The notes under the pieces: model-generated
Told to the model about the DNA's origin: nothing
Seen by the model: the letters and a program-made list of their open reading frames with translations, nothing else
Databases searched by the model: none
Made by a program: the position numbers and the translations under genes
Shown: one piece after another, positions 55,860-64,000 of the stretch
How positions within the stretch are numbered: the first letter of the stretch is position 1
How the letters are laid out: each line of letters opens with the position of its first letter
Assembly (NCBI RefSeq): GCF_000835495.1
Contig: NW_015622545.1
Location: forward strand, 3,488,777-3,552,776
Length of the DNA stretch: 64,000 nt
DNA from: Cladophialophora immunda
Lineage: Eukaryota > Ascomycota > Eurotiomycetes > Chaetothyriales > Herpotrichiellaceae
Direction of reading: 5' to 3'

Positions 55860-58800
55860 TGCTGATAGTGCTGGGAACGGGTGATTTCGGTGTATAGTCT
55901 TCTTCGTTCGGCGCACGAAAACAACGACAAGACGCAGATATCAAGGACGGCAATGACAGGATAGGATCCGGTGAACCGCGCTGCTGTTAATTATTACGAG
56001 GGAATGGTCGCGAACACTGTCCAGCAGTATCCGCAGGGTCTAACGGGGGATTGTCGACGAGGTGAAGGGACAACAGCGAGGGCAACGGTCTGCCTTGAAG
56101 GAAGTCACGGCGACATTGGCCGAGGATGGTGTATATGAGAGACTTCGAAGAGCTCGCAAAGGGTGGAGAGAGCTATATTTGGATCGTAGAGGGGAGGAAT
56201 CATGCAAGTACGATGAGGCTCCGAGCAGGTCGAGGAAAGGATCCGGTTGTAAGAAACAACTGTCTGCATCGAGGACGAATGAGAGAGAGGGGCGGCACAT
56301 GTTGGAGGAGGTGTATCTATGAATATCGCGTCTGCGCCTGGAGACGCCCATCCAGTATTGGTGGTTGGGATGGCGGAGGAGGGGAACCTCGTTGATTGAG
56401 CAATGAAAGAGTTGGTCGAATGGGTCATTGTCGAGGTAGGTCAACAATACTCGGTTGATTCGGTCGCTCGATAGTCTGCAGCAAGCATGAGGAATCAGCA
56501 TGAAGTGTGGGAGCTATCCACACTGATTGGCTGGTGAGGAGTGGAGGGCGCTTCGAAGCTAAGATTAGACCATGAGAGCTTCGACGAGTCCCCATGAACA
56601 AGTCTGTTAGCGCCTCTGGGTCCAGGCCTGCATCAGGACCCTGGCTCATCCACACCTCCCTGGTCAGGGCCCAATTTTTGCATGTCCAAATCTGTAGAGC
56701 CAGCTGGCTCTTGACAGCCCTTTGCCGGTCAAATGAACCCCCGAAGGACAATCGAGCCACTGAGAGTAGTCAAAGGCAACAGACCATCGGGTGTTTGGTG
56801 CCTGCCATGGCCTAGACCCGCTCACAACGGGGTCATGCGGAATTGTACATCTGAATGTTGATGGAAGAGGGCAGAAACTGCGCGGACGCATGAGGTACCA
56901 ATTTCTAGGGTGAACCACGAGAAGTCGTTACCAAAGCCGGGAACATTGCCAACGCAATGACGCTGCCATGCAGTTGGCCATGCAATCGGCACACCGGGTG
57001 CTTGGGATAACAGCGGTACTGGTATCCCGCACAACAGAAAATGGGGAGAATTTACCCCAAGCAAGTAGTTGCACACACATCATGTCGGTCGAGGACCGCA
57101 CGGGTAGACGCAGTGCTAACGCTTCCCTTCTCAAAACAGTACCAGTAGATATCGCCGGGACGCACCCCGACATGACAACGCCTCTTTCTGCCGGATGGAA
57201 GTTAGGACGTTGGGTCGGAGGAAAAACCTTCTTCTAGCACGTGCACTGCTTATTACTTCCCCACGACGTTGACATTGTACCACAGTCTCGAAGACTTTTG
57301 CTCTGTCTTCTGTACGCCGTTCCACCGTCCGAAGCTGTGCCCGCAGACTGTCGGTAGCACGCTGATCGGCTCTGATCGGCTTGATCTTCAGGGCAGCCAT
57401 ACGCAGACTGAAGGCTCAAGAAGGGGTCAGCCGGGTTGACAGAGGGCATTCGGGCCTGGTCAGGTGAGTGAGGCATGAGAAAAAGAGCCGATGGTGTGCA
57501 GCAAAAGCTGGGACTCGGAGCAGTGATTGGATGTGAAGAGCCGAATCAAGGTCGAAGGCTGGGGCCTAGTGCTGGAGCTATCCTGGGTGAAGGAAGGGAG
57601 TCTTCCCTGCTGGGGTGAAGTTCAATCTGGGTGTTGAAGTTCGCGGGAACGACGGGAGCCAACCGTGATGCCAAGACAACTCTTCTGCATTAGCCTCACA
57701 TTAGCGTCATCTGTTAGCGTAGCGGGCCTCTAGTGGGTCAATGGTGGGGTCTCAATTGCCAGGAACTGGTCAATGGGCCACAGGCAAGAAAGGGTCTGCA
57801 GGCCTGGCAGGGAGCGAGGGGAGGTCGGTGGTGACACTAGTTGCTTCTTCCTGCAAGCTCTTGAGACTTTCCTCGAGAGCTTGGACCAGCTTACGGAGTC
57901 CTCTGCCCGATGACTCGACTCGCTTGTGCCAGTCTGCTAATCCGTTCGAGCTCGAGCTCGTTTGTGCCCTCCTTCCCCTCAAATCTTTTCTCGCTTCTTT
58001 CGCTTTGCATATCAATACTGTATCTTGTCATGGTGCCCTTATTTTTAGAACTTCCATGCGTCTCAATGTTTCCATGGGGTGTGCTCGAAGCCATCGTGAT
58101 TGTTTGCGTTCACAGAGAGCGTCTATCTATGGAATCAGGGCTGGAGAATATTGCCCTCATTAGCATTTTCACACAAGCACTGCTGGTTCTATTCTGAGGA
58201 TAGTGGTTGGAGTCTGAGTTTGGACGATACCGTCGGAGGGGAAAAAAGTCAGTTCTGTTTGCGCTGTGCGAGGCTCTTCGTACGCTTCAGATAGATGGAG
58301 AGATTTTAGGAAAGCCATCCCCGCCTCGCATTTGCATGCAGTCATTGTTCTCTCTCGCATTTTTTTTATGCACATTTGCAGCGACGCAGCCTCTTTCGCG
58401 ACGCAGAAGCTCTCACTATGCGGTCGCAAACAAAAGAGTGCAACGACTAGTTCTTGTGTTACCTCAGTACCACACGGAGCTCTTACCACCCCTCCATTCA
58501 CGTGGAGGGTCTGAAGAAGCTGCCTTCCATGCACAACATTCAACTCTCATCGACATTACCCGAAACCTTCTAGACCTTCTTGCGAACCTTTTTGCGACAA
58601 GAATCCTTACTTTGACCTGTCAAGAACACAAACGTGGGAGGTCGTTGTCGGTCTAGAGTGGTCGAATGCCATCCCGCGCCCTTGAAGGCCTAGGTCCACT
58701 ATCACACCTCGGGTAGCTGGGATCCAGTGGAATAGCAAGCAAAAGTCTACGATTACGCAGGCGAAGCTGCAAGTCGCCGAGGGGAATGGTCGGCTCCACA

Positions 58801-60899
58801 CTCTCCACCGTCTGCAGAGGTCCGTTTTGCCCTTGTCTTCGTTGGAGCCCAACGGGCGGCTTTGGTTAAGCTTTTTACAGGCGGAAAGCCGTCGATTCTC
58901 TTGTTGGGATGCACTGTGCAAACTTGTGAATGCCTGGCGCCGAGTGACCCAGTGACGACTTTCAAGGAAGTCTTCCGGCCTGGGAAGCTCCCAGGTGCAT
59001 CTCAGGTACCATGTAACGTCGTCCTACGGCAGATTGTACCACGTCAATGTCACTTGTGTCCTCGTGCCGTATTGTTGGCAAGTAGCGGTGGGCTCACCGC
59101 CACCAGGCTGTGGCTGCCATGTGCAGTACGGCACGTCGCCATGAGGACGGGGATCAATCGCTCCAAATGCCATGTGCATAAGAGAAGTTTTGGAGATTTC
59201 CGTCAACACTGTGCGCAACGTGCACTCCTCGTGGAGGTAGGCGAACCTTCTCGTAGGGGTTGGTGGACGCTCAAGTAAGTACAATGTTGAATCTTTTTTT
59301 AAAAGGATGATGCTTGCATGTGCGCTAGGAAATGAATATCACACTCGAGCTATTGGGATCAATAATTGACCCTTTAGCGAGAAAGCGTTCTCCTCACGAA
59401 TAGTGTGAGGAGGTTCACAAATGGCGGGAGAAGTTCCCTAAGTTGTCGGCTGGTGGGAAACTCTCCCCACGCCAGCATCGAATTGACTTTGGCGATTCGG
59501 CCAATCTGCCGACGAGTTGATAGGAAGACCTCTTATCGCGGAAAGGGCCGCTTTGGCCGTCGCAGCGTTCTAACCCGTCTATGGAAGGTCCGGTTTCCTA
59601 TCAGACCCCTCTCTTGCTCATCAAGAATCTAAGAGGGCAGGAGGGGTAGGAACAAAAAGTCAACTGGGCAGTCCAGATGTTAAGGGTCCAGTGTCTAGAT
59701 CCCAAACACCTCAGGGTCTCATCCGTCGAGCTCTCCCGAAACCCTGAATTGACTTGGGTGGACGAGACTCTTATTGTGAATGTTGTGCCCGTAGAACGTC
59801 ATCTGATCGAGGAATCTTCTTCCAGGAACCGGTACGGAGTACGGAGTACATGTGGGTACAATGTGGAAAGCGTGCAACGTATTCAGTACTCGTAGACTAG
59901 GTAGATCCTTGGCCATCTTGTGACTTGCACTGGGAAGACGACGCTGGGTCACCGTTAGCTCAAACCGTTTGCCGAGAGATCAGCAGGGCAAACTCTCGCA
60001 ACCCGAGAAAGTCTATTGAAGGGGACTGCATTTTCTGGGCAGCGTGACCAATCAGAAAATTCGATTCCGGGAAAGGAGGGACTGCAACGGGGAGGAGGTT
60101 GGGAAAAGACAGGGCGTTGAGTGGGAAATCTGGCAAAGGGGAATTTAGCGGTACGGCACGCAGGAGAAAAGGCACGAAAAGGGAAGAGCCTAGGGGATCT
60201 TCGGTAGGAAAACGGCTTGAGGCAGGGGAGAGCAGAGGGCGACAGCGAGTGAGAAGCGCCAGATGCTATTCCAGGGAACAGACTATGGGAGGGCTATACC
60301 TGAGGCGGGAAGGCGGGGAGATGGCAAGTGGAAGGGTATTTTTGGAAAATACCCAGCGGCTACACTGATTGGCTGAAATCCGGGGGATAATCAAGCAGCA
60401 GGACGTGCTTGGCCCCCGCCCTCCCCTCTCCATCACCCTGTTCTGCCCTCCCATTGGTCGGAGCGGACTGCGGGATAGTGGGGGCGGCCAGACCCTGACC
60501 GGGACGGCTCCAGCGCGTAGTATTCATAGATGCCCCTCCATTGGTGAGGACCCTTCTTCCCCATGTCCATCTCCCTCTTACCGCCAGCCTATGCCAGCCT
60601 ACGCCAGCCCACAGCAGTTTGCCTCTCACTGAGTGGCTGCCTCTGTGTCGTTTCACATCTATCGCACGCATAACCACTGCAGTAGCGATTCAATATCCTG
60701 CATCCATCTCTGCAAGTATCCTGGCCGGCCAACTCCACTTGTCACACTTCTCGAGACCTCTAACCGCCCACTTCCACTCCATGATCGTCTATACATACAT
60801 ATCTGAACCCCTTCATGAACTTCCATCTCCACCGAGATACAATCTTCGAAAGATTGACCTTCAACTGTAAACACTGCTATCCATCATATAGTAGCACCC
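55860..60899. other. Gene-poor 5 kb stretch between two divergent regulatory-type genes
   Basis: No gene is supported. The left part is the upstream region of the Pro1/NosA-type gene, where a long leader with small upstream ORFs would fit (for example short frames between 56040 and 56510). The right part is the promoter of the SAM-PH gene, pyrimidine-rich near 60540-60800. A doubled palindrome GTACGGAGTACGGAGTAC lies at 59832-59849. Confidence 0.4.
59832..59849. repeat. Doubled TACGGAGTAC motif
   Basis: Two overlapping copies of GTACGGAGTAC. Single copies recur at 36922-36932 and (nearly full) 51637-51646, always in noncoding DNA of this window. Confidence 0.7.
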
Positions 60900-62990
60900 A
60901 TGGAGTGGTCGATACAGTACTCGCCGCTTCAGCTGCAGCCGGTTGAGATGCAGCAAAAGACAGCCGACCTCTCCTTCCTCGGGCGGCGGACAATGGCGCC
61001 CAGGCCTTTGTCAGAAGCCACCGAGATCTTTGACACTGACAACGAGGACGACTCCGAGTCCCTCCCCAGACCCTGGGACTCACAAGATGATGATAGTGAA
61101 TCGACTCTATCATCCAGCCGCGACGAGCTCCCTACCCCGCCTCACAGTGGTGGCCTTGACGGCTTCGAGTTCCATTTCGATGACCGCGCAGTGTTGGGCC
61201 CCCAAGGGCCTCACTTGTTCAGAGACACCCCTGAGATCCTGACAAATCCCGACGACGATGTCTTCCTCAACTTGTCCCCGGCTGCCGAGCCGAAGACCCC
61301 AGCCAAACCCATCAACGCCCTCAACACTGCAGTGGCAGAACTCGACGAGTCACAAGTTCGAAACTGGACTCCTCGACAAGTCGCCGACTGGATGGCTGAG
61401 GCGGGCTTCGAGCAAACGGTCGTGGAGAAATTTCTCATTCACGACATCTCCGGCAGTGTCCTAATCGACCTTCAATTCGAGGATCTCAAGGAACTCGATA
61501 TCAGCTCCTTTGGCAAGCGTCACAGAGTCATGAGCTCCATCCACCAACTCCGAAACAGCAGCATGATTTCCCTTGAAGCACCCCTCTCAAGGACTCCTTC
61601 GAGAAACACGCGAAGTCCTCGGGCTGTGCAACGCGCTGCTCGCCCAGAAGAATGCCACGTCGTTGTGGATCGATCTCGCTCCCGCAGGCGAGCTCGCCAG
61701 CCCGACATCGTCACCCCCGCCGAGTCCATATCCATTGTTGGCATTGAGCAGGTCCTCCCCAAAGAGCACAAGTGCTCCAAAGGCGAAGACTGCCCCAAGT
61801 GGCAAAAGCAGCAACGGAGGATCCTCCGCATGCAGCGGGCATGGGAGGATGACGCACATCGGCCTGTGTCTGAGGCCCGCTCCGAAGCCTTGCCGTCGGT
61901 CGTTGGCTCATCAGACGTCCTGGGACCTTCCTCTGTGAAGATCACCGCTGAAACCTTGAGCGGCGTCCAGCCTCGCGACCCCCAGGAGAGCGTCCGACAG
62001 TTCCTCAACTTCCAGCACCTCCACAACCCATCGCACTCGAGTAACCCTTCGCCTCCTCCTGCCGCTTCTGCTTCATATGCCGTCAAGTCCGCTCACCTCG
62101 CCGAGCACCTCCGTGGGCTTCCTAAGCTCACCATCCCTGTGGGACAAGCTCAAGACGAAATTCCCTCGAGGACGCCCATCTCCGCCCTCCAACAACCCAC
62201 TCAGATCCAGGCTCAACTCAAGGCCCAGCTCCAGCGCGATCCATACCACTATGGCGGCGTTGCATCTCCCGCGGACATCTACCGCATCGACACTCCCATG
62301 TCGGCCACTGATATTCCTGTCACTGCCATGGCTGCGGATCCTTGCCAACGCGATGTCTCTCAATCTGTCCCCCCGGAGATGCGATATGGCGCCGCTCCAG
62401 TGACGATCAGCCCGCCTGAGCCCATTCAGCGCTGCGTCTCAACCCAGCCTGCTCCTCCTCGGCGCCACATCCGCCAGCAGTCTTTCACGCCCTCAGTGGC
62501 CCCCGTCAAGGAGAACGATGCACATGTGCCTCGTGCTGCCGCCCGAGTGACTGAACTCGACCTCGCCAACCATCAAGGCTGGATGCGGAAACGCAAGACG
62601 ACCCGCATGCTCCGACATGAATGGCAAGACAACTACTGCACCCTGGTTGGCAACAAGCTGACGATGCACGACACTCACTATGCCAACGCCACTGCGCTCG
62701 AGGACATCGACGTGGATGAGTACACACTGCACGCCTGCGCACAAGCGTCGAGCTCGAAGCTCAGCGCTGCGTTCAAGAAGAGTCTCCTCGGCCAGGGCAA
62801 GAGTCCCGCCGGCGACCAATCATTCGCCTTCTCCCTGATCCCGGATAACGAAAAGGTAAACAAGAAGATCTTCGAAAAGGGCCAGAAGTCCCACCACTTT
62901 GCCGTCGACAGCTCCAAGGAGCGCATCGAGTGGATGAGAAAGCTGATGCTGGCCAAGGCCATGAAGAAGAACGACGCCTGCCGGATCTGA
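60900..62990 (+). CDS. SAM- and PH-domain protein (probable signalling or polarity scaffold)
   Basis: Single exon of 696 residues. An acidic, Ser-rich N-terminus (FDTDNEDDSESLPRPWDSQ) precedes a SAM domain at about residues 150-215 (VRNWTPRQVADWMAEAGF, DLQFEDLKELDISSFGKRHR). A disordered Pro/Ser/Gln-rich middle contains a Cys-His patch (LPKEHKCSKGEDCPKWQKQQ). The C-terminus has a PH domain at about residues 555-690 (NHQGWMRKRKTTRMLRHEWQ, DNYCTLVGNKLTMHD, and the closing FAVDSSKERIEWMRKLMLAK). This order resembles fungal Boi/Ste50-like adaptors that bind lipids and signalling partners at the plasma membrane; exact orthology not settled. Start ATG at 60900; a second Met at residue 17 is possible. 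Confidence 0.9.
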   Translation: MEWSIQYSPLQLQPVEMQQKTADLSFLGRRTMAPRPLSEATEIFDTDNEDDSESLPRPWDSQDDDSESTLSSSRDELPTPPHSGGLDGFEFHFDDRAVLGPQGPHLFRDTPEILTNPDDDVFLNLSPAAEPKTPAKPINALNTAVAELDESQVRNWTPRQVADWMAEAGFEQTVVEKFLIHDISGSVLIDLQFEDLKELDISSFGKRHRVMSSIHQLRNSSMISLEAPLSRTPSRNTRSPRAVQRAARPEECHVVVDRSRSRRRARQPDIVTPAESISIVGIEQVLPKEHKCSKGEDCPKWQKQQRRILRMQRAWEDDAHRPVSEARSEALPSVVGSSDVLGPSSVKITAETLSGVQPRDPQESVRQFLNFQHLHNPSHSSNPSPPPAASASYAVKSAHLAEHLRGLPKLTIPVGQAQDEIPSRTPISALQQPTQIQAQLKAQLQRDPYHYGGVASPADIYRIDTPMSATDIPVTAMAADPCQRDVSQSVPPEMRYGAAPVTISPPEPIQRCVSTQPAPPRRHIRQQSFTPSVAPVKENDAHVPRAAARVTELDLANHQGWMRKRKTTRMLRHEWQDNYCTLVGNKLTMHDTHYANATALEDIDVDEYTLHACAQASSSKLSAAFKKSLLGQGKSPAGDQSFAFSLIPDNEKVNKKIFEKGQKSHHFAVDSSKERIEWMRKLMLAKAMKKNDACRI

Positions 62991-64000
62991 AACTGCGCCG
63001 TCCTACTCGCCTTCCGTTACTACTACTACCTCCCTGTGAATACTCTCCTCTTCTCATGACTGAACGACTCTCCTACCAAGATGTTGCCTCGCGGCAATTC
63101 TCCTTTTTCTCACACCGTCCCCATCAGCTCCCTTCTATTACCTTGCATCAGCCTCAGGAGAACAGCAACGCAACGGGAATCATCATCTATCAATCACCTA
63201 TCAGCCTTGTTCTGCATTTAGCGACCGGAGCATTTAACATTTTGACCTACGTACGACCGACCTTACCTGTCTGATGGATGGCGACCATGATCAGATCAGG
63301 GACTTTTTGAGGGTTTGTCTGTTGTTGTCTGATCTACTTCTTACTACACTATTGTTGACCGAGATACCCCCAACATCTTCTATCTTTCTACCAACTTGTC
63401 CCTTCCCAGTGGAGGGTACCAGCGAAATCTCCTTTGTTGCAACACACACCCTCACTGCCACTGAGCAGTTGTCCCAGACCCTTCTGAGGAAGGATGGGCT
63501 CTTTGAGCCGTGGACAAGAGTCCTCGTGCATCCTCTATATAGCTACTAGCCTAGTCAACCAAATCATTGGGAGAGGTGATGAGCCTGTCTCATTGCCTCT
63601 AATGAAAGAAAACATTCTATAACCCTTTTTGGGCCATTCTCTTTCCACTATACTATAATATGTATGTACATGGTATGTACTATATTTACTATAGTAATAC
63701 ATAGTGGACTGTGAGCCTCAATCGCCCTACTTCTTGACCTCCGAGTCAGTCTTGAATTTGAGTCCTCCCTCTCCCACAATCTCATGAAATGATGACCTCG
63801 TTCAGACCGTGTGGTCGAAGCACTCCTCCCATAACGTGAAGGAATATACTTAGTAGTCCTACTGATACCTACCACAGCGACACGAATAGCGACCGAGAAT
63901 TTCAGTTCCCATCGTCGTTGTCATCGCCTTCCTACCTGCCAGTGCGATTGAATTCAAAAATACCAGTACATACATAGTACATAGTATCATGCGCGACCTG
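62991..64000. other. 3' flank of the SAM-PH gene, no gene seen
   Basis: This is T/C-rich untranslated-type sequence, then AT-rich DNA with short inverted pieces around 63650-63710 (TACTATA and TATAGTA) and a TACATA-rich end near 63960-63990. The short frames on both strands look like chance. Confidence 0.4.

Noticed and set aside
57741..58163. Overlapping open frames on both strands at 57.7-58.2 kb, including a minus-strand reading MASSTPHGNIETHGSSKNKG that could splice at 57.9 kb to a short tail.
   Set aside because: The required intron would be only about 43 bases, and no part resembles a known protein; opposite-strand frames are equally open.
57910..58197. Hydrophobic plus-strand frame rich in Leu/Ser/Ile.
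   Set aside because: Likely a result of T-rich sequence; no signal-peptide pattern followed by a mature domain.

Overview
The window is nuclear DNA of a filamentous ascomycete (Pezizomycotina). Genes on both strands carry short GT-AG introns of about 47-163 bases. Protein families include Zn(II)2Cys6 regulators, DHA1 and sugar-porter MFS transporters, fungal P450s, GPI-type phospholipase B, Swp1, Dph2, Jip5 and a Pro1/NosA-type regulator. I lean to Eurotiomycetes, possibly the Chaetothyriales side, but this is only an impression from gene style. I rebuilt exon structures by hand; frame, splice-site sequence and family conservation agreed, and every model reported with exons has a coding length divisible by three.

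Left half (1 to about 26 kb) looks accessory and metabolic. It holds a Baeyer-Villiger monooxygenase running off the left edge, a four-helix membrane protein and an unknown secreted protein. A tighter group follows at 7.4-21.4 kb: a cyclase-family (kynurenine-formamidase-like) protein divergent from a sugar transporter, an SSADH-like aldehyde dehydrogenase, a Zn2Cys6 regulator divergent from a transaldolase paralogue, and a P450. Next come a small orphan ORF, a regulator with two tandem Zn2Cys6 clusters, and a small hydrophobic protein. The palindrome CCGGCGCCGG occurs in the transporter promoter, in the regulator/transaldolase promoter and once more inside this group. This suggests a co-regulated carbohydrate or sugar-derivative pathway, but no substrate can be named and no PKS or NRPS backbone is present.

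At 26.8-28.3 kb lies a decayed gene of the STAND NTPase type, with a recognisable Walker A, broken by stops and frameshifts. It marks the change to a mostly conserved right half.

Right half (28.6-63 kb): Swp1/ribophorin II (oligosaccharyltransferase), a DHA1 drug/polyamine-type transporter, phospholipase B, a ComA/HSA32-type (phosphosulfolactate-synthase-like) protein with a probable mitochondrial presequence, Dph2 divergent from a small membrane protein, a maleylacetate-reductase-like alcohol dehydrogenase, an MFS transporter divergent from Jip5, an alpha/beta hydrolase, the Pro1/NosA-type regulator of sexual development, and a SAM-PH protein. The Pro1/NosA gene sits between two gene-poor stretches of about 5 kb each. 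I found no tRNA, rRNA, CRISPR array or intact transposon.
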